Source: an uncultured Colwellia sp. (lineage in GTDB: Bacteria; Pseudomonadota; Gammaproteobacteria; Enterobacterales; Alteromonadaceae). Taken from it: DNA of 64,000 nucleotides. Shown here piece after piece: positions 34,265 through 43,643 of the stretch. Position numbers and translations under genes: made by a program. The notes under the pieces were generated by a model. The model made no database searches, was not told where the DNA came from, and was given only the letters and a program-made list of their open reading frames with translations. The stretch lies in NCBI GenBank assembly GCA_913061475.1, contig CAJXUN010000001.1, positions 1 through 64,000 on the forward strand, read 5' to 3'. Positions within the stretch are counted from its first letter, which is position 1; each line of letters starts with the position of its first letter.

Positions 34265-35501
34265 GTTAAATAAGGTATTAGCCGTAACGTTTTTATTATT
34301 ACTGACTAGTGCCTGTAGTCAGTCAGCAAGCAATCAGCATCGTCAAACTCAGTCTCCTGTTTCTGCAACCTTAAGAGCTACCGGTGATCTCGGTGTTATT
34401 ATTGAAAGGGCAACATCGCAAGTGCAAATTGTTAATCACAGCAGCAATACGATGTTAAGTGAAATCGATGGTTTAGGTGATTTATCTCATGCTTCAATTG
34501 TTTACTCTCGTGATCAGCGTTTTGCCTATGTGTTTGCCCGTGATGGCGGTTTAACAAAAATTGATTTATTAAAAGATAAAATTGAAAAACGCATTATTCA
34601 ATCAGGTAATAGTATCGGTGGCGCTATCAGCCAAGACGGCAAACTTATTGCGGTATCAAACTATACGCCTGGTGGAGTTAAGGTTTTTAATAGTGAGACC
34701 CTTGAGCTAGTTGCCACAATTGATAGCAGTATTTTAGTTAATAAAGCCAAAAATAAAGCTGACAGTCCGGTGCGTTCTAAAGTTGTTGGCTTAGTGGATG
34801 CCCCTGGCCAAAAATTTGTTTTTAGTTTATTTGATAGTAATGAAATTTGGATTGCTGACTTTTCTCAGGCTGAAATGAAATTAACTAAATTTTCCGATAT
34901 TGGCGCTTACCCTTATGACGGGCTAATCAGCCCTGATGGTCGCTATTATATCGCCGGTTTATTCGGTGAAGATGGCTTAGCTTTACTTGATTTATGGCAT
35001 ACAGAACAAGGGGTACGCAGAATTTTACCTAACTATGGTAAGGGTGATGCAAAATTGCCAGTGTATAAAATGCCTCATTTAGAAGGTTGGGCCATGGCTG
35101 GTGATTACGCATTTCTACCGGCAGTGGGTAAGCACAGTATATTAGTGGTTGATACTAAAACTTGGTTGCAGGTCGCTGAAATTCCTGCACATAGCCAACC
35201 TATATTTGTTATGGCGCAACCTGATAATCGACAAATTTGGGTGAATTTTGCTTTTCCAGACAATAACACCATTCAGGTCTTTAACACTGAAACCTTTGCA
35301 TTAGTAAAAACTTTAACCCCCGGACCTGCTGTACTGCATATGGAATTTACTCCGCGCGGTGAAAACGTGTGGATTTCGGTGCGAGATAGCAACGAAGTAC
35401 ATGTTTATGACACCGCCACACAAACACTGATAGATAAATTATCAGTTAAAAGTCCTAGTGGGATATTTTTTACTAGCCGTGCTCACCAAATAGGACTGTA
35501 A
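34257..35501 (+). CDS. nirF: NirF, heme d1 biosynthesis lipoprotein
   Basis: 414 residues. Lipobox LLTSAC with Cys20. The rest is an eight-bladed-propeller-like cd1 domain without the c-heme, as in NirF: SRDGG and GDAKLPVYKMPHLEGWAMAGD are recognisable. NirF is thought to act on the siroheme-derived precursor of heme d1 in the periplasm or at the membrane. It overlaps nirC. Confidence 0.88.
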   Translation: MIKLNKVLAVTFLLLLTSACSQSASNQHRQTQSPVSATLRATGDLGVIIERATSQVQIVNHSSNTMLSEIDGLGDLSHASIVYSRDQRFAYVFARDGGLTKIDLLKDKIEKRIIQSGNSIGGAISQDGKLIAVSNYTPGGVKVFNSETLELVATIDSSILVNKAKNKADSPVRSKVVGLVDAPGQKFVFSLFDSNEIWIADFSQAEMKLTKFSDIGAYPYDGLISPDGRYYIAGLFGEDGLALLDLWHTEQGVRRILPNYGKGDAKLPVYKMPHLEGWAMAGDYAFLPAVGKHSILVVDTKTWLQVAEIPAHSQPIFVMAQPDNRQIWVNFAFPDNNTIQVFNTETFALVKTLTPGPAVLHMEFTPRGENVWISVRDSNEVHVYDTATQTLIDKLSVKSPSGIFFTSRAHQIGL

Positions 35502-35503
35502 TT

Positions 35504-35986
35504 ATGAAGACAACACTGACTCAGCTAGAGCAAGATATTATTAATCAATATCAGAAAGGTTTGCCGCTTTGTTCTACGCCTTATAAAGCTATCGCGCAAG
35601 CGCTTAATAGCTCAGAAGAAGAAGTTCTATCTGCGATACAAGCACTAGACAATGCCGGTATATTATCGAGGGTAGGCGCGGTATTTAATCATAAAAAAGC
35701 CGGTTCAAGTACGCTCGCCGCACTAGCGGTACCTGAGGCTGAATTAGATAGCATTGCTGAAATAGTTAACCAATTCGACCATGTTAATCATAACTATGGC
35801 CGAGAGCATGGTTATAATTTGTGGTTTGTGGTTACCGCCAGCGATGAGCAAGCATTGATCGAGGTGATAGCAAAAATAGAGCAGTTGACGGGCTACCCGG
35901 TCTTAGTTTTACCGATGGAAAAGTCTTATCACATAGACTTGGCATTCAATATTAACTTTGCTGAATCGCCTCGAGGTTGTCATTAA
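35504..35986 (+). CDS. nirD: Siroheme decarboxylase subunit NirD
   Basis: 160 residues, AsnC/Lrp-like fold. LEQDIINQYQKGLPLCSTPYKAIAQAL is the winged helix; GREHGYNLWFVVTASD the RAM-type end. NirD with NirL, NirG and NirH decarboxylates siroheme to 12,18-didecarboxysiroheme. No DNA-binding role is expected. It starts 2 bases after nirF and its stop is 1 base before nirL. Confidence 0.85.
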   Translation: MKTTLTQLEQDIINQYQKGLPLCSTPYKAIAQALNSSEEEVLSAIQALDNAGILSRVGAVFNHKKAGSSTLAALAVPEAELDSIAEIVNQFDHVNHNYGREHGYNLWFVVTASDEQALIEVIAKIEQLTGYPVLVLPMEKSYHIDLAFNINFAESPRGCH

Positions 35987-35987
35987 T

Positions 35988-36545
35988 ATGAACCTACTAT
36001 CAAGCGAAAATCATGCTGAAACGATAAAAGAAGCCGCTTTGCCTGCGCCATTATCAGCGAGTCAGCAGGATGCGCTGCGTGCAATATTAGAAAGTGGTTT
36101 ACCGCATGTCGCGCAACCTTACCTCAGTATTGCCAAGCAAATTTCAGCGACACAAGCACAAGTATTAGCACAAATAGCGCATTGGCAAGAAGATGGCTTA
36201 ATTAAGCGCTTTGGCTTGGTGGTTAAACACCGTAAATTAGGCTTTAACGCCAACGCTATGGTGGTTTGGAATATTGCCGATCACCAGGTTAATGAAGTCG
36301 CCGCACTATTATCAAGTTGTACGGAAGTGTCTTTATGCTATCGACGTCCTCGTCGCTTACCTGATTGGCCATACAATCTATTCTGTATGATCCATGGCAC
36401 CGATAGAGCGATTGTTTTAGCACAAATCGCCGCTATGACAAAAAAGTTCGCCTTGGAAGCGGTGCAAAAAGACATTTTGTTTAGTTTCAAAGCCTATAAG
36501 CAACAAGGTGCTCGGTACGGGAAAAGAGGCCTTAATAATGGATAA
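35988..36545 (+). CDS. nirL: Siroheme decarboxylase subunit NirL
   Basis: 185 residues from ATG at 35988; GAGG at 35972 upstream and the tight spacing after nirD favour it over an earlier frame. LRAILESGLPHVAQPYLSIAKQ and CYRRPRRLPDWPYNLFCMIHG are typical of NirL/NirH-type subunits. It overlaps nirG by 8 bases. Confidence 0.84.
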   Translation: MNLLSSENHAETIKEAALPAPLSASQQDALRAILESGLPHVAQPYLSIAKQISATQAQVLAQIAHWQEDGLIKRFGLVVKHRKLGFNANAMVVWNIADHQVNEVAALLSSCTEVSLCYRRPRRLPDWPYNLFCMIHGTDRAIVLAQIAAMTKKFALEAVQKDILFSFKAYKQQGARYGKRGLNNG

Positions 36546-37023
36546 GTCGTCTCGTCATGCACATACCGAGTTAGCTGAGCTTAGTTTGTTAGATAAGCGA
36601 CTCATTAACTTATTACAGCGTGGCCTTCCTATTACAGAACGCCCGTTTTTAGAGATTGCTGAACAGCTAAATAGCAGTGAAGATGAAGTGCTTGAACGCT
36701 TAAATCATTTAATGTCGAGTAAGGTATTAACCCGATTTGGCCCTATGTTTGATGCGGTTTGCTTAGGTGGTGCATTTACATTAGCCGCATTAGCGGTACC
36801 AGAAGACAGGTTTGAAGAAGTTACTCAACAAGTCAATAGTTTTGATGAAGTTGCACATAACTATCGAAGAACTCATCATTTTAATATGTGGTTTGTTGTT
36901 GGCGCTGAATCTGAAGCAGAAGTTAATCAAGTGATTAGCGATATTGAAGATAAAACCTCATTACCCGTACTTAATACACCAAAATTAGAAGAATTTTATG
37001 TCCAATTATACCTCCCCGCATAA
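36538..37023 (+). CDS. nirG: Siroheme decarboxylase subunit NirG
   Basis: 161 residues from ATG 36538, inside the end of nirL. LDKRLINLLQRGLPITERPFLEIAEQL and YRRTHHFNMWFVVGAE match the NirD/NirG type. NirD/G- and NirL/H-type subunits are complementary halves of the decarboxylase. Confidence 0.84.
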   Translation: MDKSSRHAHTELAELSLLDKRLINLLQRGLPITERPFLEIAEQLNSSEDEVLERLNHLMSSKVLTRFGPMFDAVCLGGAFTLAALAVPEDRFEEVTQQVNSFDEVAHNYRRTHHFNMWFVVGAESEAEVNQVISDIEDKTSLPVLNTPKLEEFYVQLYLPA

Positions 37024-37543
37024 CCTACAGTTATCGTCTTTAGAGCGACAGTTCGTGTTGCTAACTCAGTCAGGTTTACCTATTGTTGCCCAGCCATATC
37101 AGTATGTTGCCGAGCAGTTGCAAATAACGGAGGCAGACGTGTTAGCGATGACCACTGATTTAAAAGAGCGTGGCATTATTCGTCGTATAGCGGCGGTGCC
37201 GAATCATTATAAATTGGGTTACCGATATAATGGTATGACGGTTTGGGATGTTGAAGATGAATACGTTAGTGAGTTTGGTCAAGCCGTAGGGCGTTTACCT
37301 TTTGTTAGTCATTGCTATTTACGTCCACGTCATTTACCGCAATGGAATTACAATTTATTTGCCATGGTACATGGGAAAACAACACAAGAAGTCCAGCAAT
37401 ACCGAACCCAAATCAAAGATTTGCTGATTAATGTTTTACAGGTACGAAATGATGATTCAGATCATGGGATAAAGCTGATGACTAATGATATCTTGACGAG
37501 CACAGAGATACTGAAAAAAACCGGCTTGCGACTAAAACGCTAG
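36998..37543 (+). CDS. nirH: Siroheme decarboxylase subunit NirH
   Basis: 181 residues, overlapping nirG by 26 bases. LERQFVLLTQSGLPIVAQPYQ and CYLRPRHLPQWNYNLFAMVHG pair it with NirL. The four subunits are separate here, as in Pseudomonas aeruginosa, not fused as in some relatives. Confidence 0.84.
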   Translation: MSNYTSPHNLQLSSLERQFVLLTQSGLPIVAQPYQYVAEQLQITEADVLAMTTDLKERGIIRRIAAVPNHYKLGYRYNGMTVWDVEDEYVSEFGQAVGRLPFVSHCYLRPRHLPQWNYNLFAMVHGKTTQEVQQYRTQIKDLLINVLQVRNDDSDHGIKLMTNDILTSTEILKKTGLRLKR

Positions 37544-37619
37544 TGTAAATAAAAGCTTAAAAATGGCTAAGTTACATTGCATAGCTTAGACAATTTACCA
37601 TTTAAAAGGATCAACGCAG

Positions 37620-38816
37620 ATGTTTAGAATTTCACAATTATTAAAAACATTTTATGATGATTTACCGGCCAATAAGGCCCACAAAATGCCAGGGCCTGTG
37701 GTCATTTGGAATCTGATCCGACGTTGTAATTTACGTTGTAAGCATTGTTATTCAACGTCACTTGACATGGATTTCAACGATGAACTCTCCACCGAGCAAG
37801 TTAAAGCGACCATTGATGATCTAAAAGTGGCGCATGTGCCAGTGTTGATATTTTCCGGTGGTGAACCGTTATTACGTCCAGATATTTATGAAATTACCGC
37901 TTATGCCAAAGCAAAAGGCTTTTACGTTGCTTTGTCAACTAATGGCACTTTAATCAATGAAGATAATATTGCGCAAATTAAAGCCGCTGATTATCAATAT
38001 GTCGGTATTAGTATCGACGGCCTCGAAGATTTTCATGATGAATTTCGTCGACAAGAAGGCTGCTTTCAAGAATCAATGAACGCTATTGATTTATGTAAAG
38101 CCGCGGGAATTAAAATTGGCATGCGTTTGTGTTTAACGCGTGATAATTTTGAAGATTTACCGAAAGTACTGGATTTAATGGAAGAGAAAAAGGTTGATAA
38201 GTTTTATCTATCTCACCTGAATTACTCAGGTCGGGGTAAACGTAGCGCAGAAAATGATGCTATGTTCAAAATGACCAAAGACGCCATGATTATGCTTTAT
38301 GAACGAGCTTGGTCGCATATTACGCAAGGCATCGAAACGGATTTTGTCACCGGTAATAATGATGCAGATGGTGCCTTTATGTTGCAATGGGCTGAGCATA
38401 AGTTTGCTGACCAATTCCCAGAAAGAATTGCTAATTTAAAGCAACGATTAATTAATTGGGGTGGTAATGCCAGCGGCGTCAATGTTGCTAATATCGATAA
38501 TACCGGCACTATTCATCCAGATACATACTGGTGGGGACATCCGATTGGTAATGTTAAGACTGAGAAGTTTTCTGATGTTTGGAAAAACACTCAAGACCCT
38601 TTAATGCTAGGTTTTAGGCAACAACCACGACCTGTGAAAGGGCGTTGTAGCGCTTGCAAGTATCTTGCTATTTGCGGTGGTAATACACGTACACGGGCAT
38701 TTGCACAAACGGGCGATGTTTGGGCAGAAGATCCGGGGTGTTATTTAACGGATGCCGAAATAGGTGTTAGTAATAAATTCGAACAACGCGAAGATATCCC
38801 TTTTTTAGCGGTGTAA
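37620..38816 (+). CDS. nirJ: Radical SAM heme d1 synthesis enzyme NirJ
   Basis: 398 residues. The SAM [4Fe-4S] motif is RRCNLRCKHCYS with Cys36, Cys40, Cys43; the C-terminal SPASM-like cysteines occur in GRCSACKYLAICGGN. NirJ replaces two propionate side chains by keto groups on the way to heme d1. AAGGA upstream supports the start. Confidence 0.92.
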   Translation: MFRISQLLKTFYDDLPANKAHKMPGPVVIWNLIRRCNLRCKHCYSTSLDMDFNDELSTEQVKATIDDLKVAHVPVLIFSGGEPLLRPDIYEITAYAKAKGFYVALSTNGTLINEDNIAQIKAADYQYVGISIDGLEDFHDEFRRQEGCFQESMNAIDLCKAAGIKIGMRLCLTRDNFEDLPKVLDLMEEKKVDKFYLSHLNYSGRGKRSAENDAMFKMTKDAMIMLYERAWSHITQGIETDFVTGNNDADGAFMLQWAEHKFADQFPERIANLKQRLINWGGNASGVNVANIDNTGTIHPDTYWWGHPIGNVKTEKFSDVWKNTQDPLMLGFRQQPRPVKGRCSACKYLAICGGNTRTRAFAQTGDVWAEDPGCYLTDAEIGVSNKFEQREDIPFLAV

Positions 38817-38919
38817 TCGCACGCCAACTAACTTAGTTTAATTAACGCTAAGATATTGGAATATAATTTTATAAGGTTAATGATTTTTATTCTATAATCG
38901 AATAAAGAACAATAAGGTA

Positions 38920-39801
38920 ATGTATAACATGGTGCAGTTATCCAAGGAAAATCAATTGAGTACAAATGTTTTGAATAACATAAATAGAAAGTCTACCTTA
39001 CAGGCTGGTGAAGTAGCGCTTGTCGGTTCAGGCCCAGGCGACGCGGAATTATTAACTATTCGTGCCTTACGTTTTATTGAACAGGCCGATGTGGCTATTT
39101 ATGATCGTTTAGTTAGCGATGAAATTATGGCGCTTTTACCAGCAGAATGTGAACGTTTTTATGTTGGTAAAGAGCAAGCAAAGCATTGTGTTCCGCAGGG
39201 TAAAATTAATGAATTACTGGTGCAATACGCTCAACAAGGTCGGAAAGTTTTACGCTTGAAAGGTGGCGATCCTTTTATCTTTGGTCGTGGCGGTGAAGAA
39301 GCTGAATTTTTATTAGAAAATGGCATCAGTTGTCACGTATGTCCCGGCATAACCGCGGCATCGGGTTGCACGACTTATGCAGGCATCCCACTTACCCATC
39401 GTGGTGTTGCACAAGGTTGTACTTTTATTACGGGTCATATGCAAAACGATGGACAACTTAATTTACCTTGGCAAAGTTTGAGCTGTGCAACGCAAACCGT
39501 GGTCTTTTATATGGGCATTAATACCTTGCCTAGTATCACTGAACAGTTGATCAAACATGGTCGTGATGCCAACACTCCAGCAGCACTGATTCGTAAGGGC
39601 ACTCAACCCGATCAGCAAATTTTCCGTGGTGATCTCTCGACCTTAGCGGATTTAGTAACGCAGCATAATATTACCCCGCCAACACTTATTGTTATTGGCG
39701 ATGTTGTTAACCAACTAACCGATGCTGCGCTGGCAAAACCGGGCTTTTTGGATGCAAAAGATTATCAAATGAAAATGCCATCGTCAGTAAAAGTAGGTTA
39801 G
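38920..39801 (+). CDS. nirE: Uroporphyrinogen-III C-methyltransferase (NirE/CobA type)
   Basis: 293 residues. VALVGSGPGDAELLTIRAL is the SAM-binding start, RLKGGDPFIFGRGGEE and GITAASGCTTYAGIPLTHRG are conserved. It makes precorrin-2, the precursor of siroheme and heme d1. Position between nirJ and nirN supports NirE rather than a housekeeping CobA; both names describe the same reaction. Confidence 0.9.
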   Translation: MYNMVQLSKENQLSTNVLNNINRKSTLQAGEVALVGSGPGDAELLTIRALRFIEQADVAIYDRLVSDEIMALLPAECERFYVGKEQAKHCVPQGKINELLVQYAQQGRKVLRLKGGDPFIFGRGGEEAEFLLENGISCHVCPGITAASGCTTYAGIPLTHRGVAQGCTFITGHMQNDGQLNLPWQSLSCATQTVVFYMGINTLPSITEQLIKHGRDANTPAALIRKGTQPDQQIFRGDLSTLADLVTQHNITPPTLIVIGDVVNQLTDAALAKPGFLDAKDYQMKMPSSVKVG

Positions 39802-39854
39802 GTTTTATCTAATTTGATGCTGTTTACTCCTGTATTTATATGTGTGAAGTCATT

Positions 39855-41477
39855 ATGGAAATAAAATTTACGTTATCAAAGCAACGACTCAACGTATTGA
39901 AAACGTTATGTTGTTCATCATTAGTGGTTTTTTCTTTGTTTGGTTATACACAAGAAATTGATAAAAAAGAAAAAAATGCTGAATCACTGTACCAAGAGCA
40001 TTGTCAAAGCTGCCATGGCGTTGGCAGAATGGGCAGTATGGGACCGGCACTTTTTCCAGAAAATTTATCAAGGTTACGTAAAAATAAAGCCATTGAGGTA
40101 ATTCAACAAGGCCGCGCAGCGACCCAAATGCCTGCTTTTGCTCAAAAATTAGATGTTCAACAAACTCAATTGTTAGTGGATTATATTTATACCAAACCGG
40201 ACGAACAGCCGCAATGGACAATGGCTGATATCAATGCAAGCAATATTCAACATTTCGATCAAAATCAATTAGGTGATAAGCCGTTGTTTGATGCAGATTT
40301 AATGAATTTATTTATTGTTGTCGAACTTGGCGATCATTCCGCGACCTTGCTAAATGGTGATACTTTTGAAGCGATAACGCGCTTTAAAACCCGTTTTGCC
40401 TTGCATGGTGGGCCAAAGTATTCACCTGATGGTCGCTATGTTTATTTTGCGTCACGCGATGGCTGGATAAGTAAATACGACATCTATAACATGAAGATGG
40501 TGTCAGAAGTACGAGCGGGAATTAATACCCGAAATTTGGCAGTTTCTTCAGACGGTAAGTACGCCATCGTCGGGAACTATTTACCGCATAATGTCGTTAT
40601 TCTGGATACTAAAGACTTATCACCAATTAAAACTATTGAAACAATCGACAGTGAAGGTATAAGTTCACGCGTTAGCGCGGTATATAATGCCCCGCCACGT
40701 CATAGCTTTATTGTTGCATTAAAAGATGTCAAAGAAGTCTGGGAAATACCTTATAGCGACAAAGGCGGCGTAGAGGTTTATAAAGGCTGGGCGCACGATT
40801 ATCGTAAAGATAGCGGCGAGGGAAAAGTTGAAAACTGGCAAGTTACAGCGCAGTTTCCTATCCGTCGTATTCGCACCGAAGATTATTTAGATGACTTTTT
40901 CTTTGACCCTGAATATATCAATCTCATTGGTGCGTCGCGTGATAGCCATAATGGTCAAGTTATTAACCTTGATGCCAAGAAGAAAGTAGCCACTATTGCT
41001 ATGGCCGGTATGCCACATTTGGGCTCAGGCATTACTTGGGATTATCAAGGCAAAACTGTGTTTGCATCGCCTAATATCAAAGAAGGGCGTGTGTCTGTTA
41101 TTGATATGGAAAACTGGAAAGTGATCAAAGAGATAGAAACTCAAGGTCCGGGGTTTTTTATGCGCAGTCATAGCAATTCGCCTTATGCTTGGGTTGATGT
41201 GTTTTTTGGCCCGAATAAAGACAAAGTTCATGTGATTAATAAAAGTACATTAGAGATTGTAAAAACCTTAGTGCCCGTGCCAGGTAAAACTGCCGCTCAT
41301 GTTGAATTTACTAAAGATGGTAAATACGTATTATTAAGTATTTGGGATAATGACGGCGCTTTAATTGTTTATGACGCCAAGACATTGAAAGAAATTAAAC
41401 GTTTGCCGATGAAAAAACCCTCAGGAAAATATAACGTTTTTAATAAGATAAATTATGAAAAGGGCACCAGTCACTAA
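39855..41477 (+). CDS. nirN: NirN-type cytochrome (dihydro-heme d1 dehydrogenase)
   Basis: About 540 residues. Signal region to about 33, an N-terminal cytochrome c domain with CQSCHG near 50-55 and a cd1 beta-propeller domain (FALHGGPKYSPDGRYVYFASRDGW, VGNYLPHNVVILDT). The ending MKKPSGKYNVFNKINYEKGTSH resembles NirN, not the PTGKFNVYN-type ending of NirS, so I read it as NirN. NirN completes heme d1 by oxidising the dihydro precursor. ATG at 39855 is preferred to ATG at 39840 because it starts the signal; neither has a clear ribosome site. Confidence 0.78.
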   Translation: MEIKFTLSKQRLNVLKTLCCSSLVVFSLFGYTQEIDKKEKNAESLYQEHCQSCHGVGRMGSMGPALFPENLSRLRKNKAIEVIQQGRAATQMPAFAQKLDVQQTQLLVDYIYTKPDEQPQWTMADINASNIQHFDQNQLGDKPLFDADLMNLFIVVELGDHSATLLNGDTFEAITRFKTRFALHGGPKYSPDGRYVYFASRDGWISKYDIYNMKMVSEVRAGINTRNLAVSSDGKYAIVGNYLPHNVVILDTKDLSPIKTIETIDSEGISSRVSAVYNAPPRHSFIVALKDVKEVWEIPYSDKGGVEVYKGWAHDYRKDSGEGKVENWQVTAQFPIRRIRTEDYLDDFFFDPEYINLIGASRDSHNGQVINLDAKKKVATIAMAGMPHLGSGITWDYQGKTVFASPNIKEGRVSVIDMENWKVIKEIETQGPGFFMRSHSNSPYAWVDVFFGPNKDKVHVINKSTLEIVKTLVPVPGKTAAHVEFTKDGKYVLLSIWDNDGALIVYDAKTLKEIKRLPMKKPSGKYNVFNKINYEKGTSH

Positions 41478-41508
41478 CCTAAACAGGTAAGCGAAGGCTG
41501 CTAATATT

Positions 41509-41542
41509 AAAAAAGCTTAACATGAAAATGGTAAGCTTTTTT
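41509..41542. terminator. Bidirectional terminator between nirN and bcp
   Basis: AAAAAAGCTTA (41509-41519) pairs with TAAGCTTTTTT (41532-41542) with an inner CAT-GAAA-ATG hairpin. T-runs exist on both strands. Confidence 0.9.
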
Positions 41543-41571
41543 GTTGCTATGGTCATATTTAAAAGCTGTTA

Positions 41572-42042
41572 TTAAAGTGCTTTTAAAACATCCAATACTA
41601 CTTGATGATGATCTTTAGTTTTGAACTTATTAAAAACATGACTGATTTTTCCATCTAAACCCACCAAAAAACTTAAGCGATGGATACCATCGTATTCGCG
41701 GCCCATAAACTTCTTTAAACCCCAAACGCCAAAAGCATCGGCAACACTGTGATCAGGATCTGATAATAAGCTGAAATTGAGTTCATCGCGTTGGCAAAAT
41801 TTAGCTAACTTTTTTGGTTCATCTGGACTAATGCCAAACACTTGGGTGTTTAACGCATCTAAATCGGCCTTATGATCTCGAAGCCCTTGCGCTTGAACGG
41901 TACAACCTGGCGTCATGGCTTTAGGATAAAAATAAACTAAAACCTGCTTTTTACCGATAAAGTCTGCAAGATTAATATCTTGGGCATTTTCATCTTTTAA
42001 AGTGAATAGTGGCGCGTTATCGCCGACAACTAATGTGTTCAT
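41572..42042 (-). CDS. bcp: Thioredoxin-dependent peroxiredoxin Bcp (PrxQ), 1-Cys variant
   Basis: 156 residues. YFYPKAMTPGCTVQAQGLRD has the peroxidatic Cys47, but the resolving cysteine five residues on (CTVQAC in E. coli) is Gln52 here. A third Cys lies in KFCQRDEL. It reduces hydroperoxides with thioredoxin. It follows gcvR by nine bases, the usual gcvR-bcp order. Confidence 0.9.
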   Translation of the reverse strand: MNTLVVGDNAPLFTLKDENAQDINLADFIGKKQVLVYFYPKAMTPGCTVQAQGLRDHKADLDALNTQVFGISPDEPKKLAKFCQRDELNFSLLSDPDHSVADAFGVWGLKKFMGREYDGIHRLSFLVGLDGKISHVFNKFKTKDHHQVVLDVLKAL

Positions 42043-42051
42043 TGGCTCTCT

Positions 42052-42582
42052 CTAAAATAAGTTTGATTGAATTTTCTTTATACAACCTTGTACATCAAAT
42101 TGTTCGCATAATTGTACAAAGTCACTTTCAAGTTTGTCGATACTGGTTTCTTCCATCAGTGCAATTAATAATGAAGCACTCATATGATTGTTTTTCTGAT
42201 TAATTTCAGACTTTAACGACGATACGTCAATATTGCGAGTGGCAAAGAATGCCGTAACGGCTTTTAATACACCGGGTTGATCGATACCAGCATAATCGAC
42301 TTGATAATGATGGACGAAATCTTGCTCGCGATAACCTGAGGTCCTTTTCATCATGGTAATAAGTTCAAGCTCATGAGCGACAGCGGGTAGCTTGCTTTCT
42401 AATTGATGAATCGCTTTATTTGTACCCATAAGCAGCATGATCAAGGTGAACTCTAAACCGAATATCGCCATTCTGCTATCAAGAATGTTACAGCCGCACT
42501 CGCTAGCTAATTTGGTTAGCTCACTAACACTACCTGTGCGATCTGGCCCCATGGCTGTCAATACTAAATATTCGCTCATCAA
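42052..42582 (-). CDS. gcvR: Glycine cleavage system transcriptional repressor GcvR
   Basis: 176 residues with two ACT domains: VLTAMGPDRTGSVSELTKLASECGCNILDSR and VDYAGIDQPGVLKAVTAFFATRNIDVSSLKSE. It binds GcvA and glycine to keep the gcv operon off. The start may be Met1 or Met2; both are in frame. Confidence 0.9.
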   Translation of the reverse strand: MMSEYLVLTAMGPDRTGSVSELTKLASECGCNILDSRMAIFGLEFTLIMLLMGTNKAIHQLESKLPAVAHELELITMMKRTSGYREQDFVHHYQVDYAGIDQPGVLKAVTAFFATRNIDVSSLKSEINQKNNHMSASLLIALMEETSIDKLESDFVQLCEQFDVQGCIKKIQSNLF

Positions 42583-43131
42583 TAAACCTAGCTGTCATGA
42601 AAAAACGATATTGTAACGCATCTCTGGTTACTAAAGCTAACCAGAGCGGTGGTTCTTTTATTTTAATTTCAACTACACGCCATTTTTTAATGACCAGGTT
42701 ATAAACTCACAAGGTAGTCAATACCATGGTTTAGTGCGTAGCTAATAGTGCATTTACCGGTGATTTTTTAATGATAATGGCTGACAGAATATGGCTGATT
42801 CAGGGGATTAACCGAGGTATCTAACCGTCATTTTCGATTAAAAATTTAATAATAATAGATATCGGAGTTAGGTTAACGCAATATCCATAATGTTTTTTAG
42901 CTCATTCGCCTGTTTTGGCGAGCAATCAACCAGATGAATAATTTGTAAAAAGCTAAACGTTTCAATAAATAATAAACAATTACCGGTTGTTTTTTGCACG
43001 TTGTTAGTCGTAATGCATCAATATCGAAAATTGTTACAAAAATTAAGCCGATAATTGTTCTTAATAGTAGTATTCTGCCTCGCTTTAGATTAGATTTGCC
43101 GCCTTAAATTTACAGTTAACCAGAGCGCCTT
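42583..43131. other. Intergenic stretch with hairpins
   Basis: No gene seen in 549 bases. CTCTGGTTA (42622-42630) and TAACCAGAG (42638-42646) form a perfect nine-base hairpin about 40 bases upstream of gcvR. A small TCGCC / GGCGA hairpin lies near 42908-42923. It separates divergent gcvR and TIGR02449-zapA and should contain both promoters. Confidence 0.5.
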
Positions 43132-43362
43132 ATGTTAGAAAATACTCTCCCTCAACTCGAACAACTGATTGAAGACATTATTAGTAAAAATAGCCAACTA
43201 AAAAGTAAAGTGGTAGAACTAGAGCAGCAAAAATCTGCACTTGTTGATGAAAACGAAATCTTGCAACTTGAAGTTCTTGAAGGCGAAGAAAAACAAAGCC
43301 AAACAAACGATGTGCTATCGAGCTTATTAGGTAAATTGCAAAGTGTCGATGAGCCAAATTAA
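43132..43362 (+). CDS. TIGR02449 family coiled-coil protein
   Basis: 76 residues, almost wholly coiled coil (about 5-65), with LEQLIEDIISKNSQLKSKVVELEQQKSAL. This small family sits directly upstream of zapA in many gammaproteobacteria and resembles ZapB; a role in Z-ring organisation is an inference. Its stop overlaps the zapA ATG by one base. Confidence 0.8.
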   Translation: MLENTLPQLEQLIEDIISKNSQLKSKVVELEQQKSALVDENEILQLEVLEGEEKQSQTNDVLSSLLGKLQSVDEPN

Positions 43363-43643
43363 TGCTCGCTGAAGACACTAAAGGTATTGTGATCAAAATT
43401 ATGGGCAAGCAGCATCAATTTTCTTGTGCAAATGAAGATGCTGAGCACTTAAAGCAAGCCGCGGATAAGCTCGCCGTTATGTGTGAGGATATTAAAAAGA
43501 ATACAGCTGCAGTGAGTAGTGAACGCGCGTTATTAGTGGCGTCTATTAACTTAAGTTATTCCTTGTTAATGGCAAATGAAAAAATAGCAGGTGATCACCA
43601 TCGTCAAAATGCGCTTATTTCTAAGTTAAAACACGCGTTGTAA
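43362..43643 (+). CDS. zapA: Cell division protein ZapA
   Basis: 93 residues: VIKIMGKQHQFSCANEDAEHLKQAADKL followed by a C-terminal coiled coil VASINLSYSLLMANEK. It bundles FtsZ filaments at the septum. In many relatives 6S RNA follows zapA; the 107 bases before minC are too short for it. Confidence 0.92.
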   Translation: MLAEDTKGIVIKIMGKQHQFSCANEDAEHLKQAADKLAVMCEDIKKNTAAVSSERALLVASINLSYSLLMANEKIAGDHHRQNALISKLKHAL

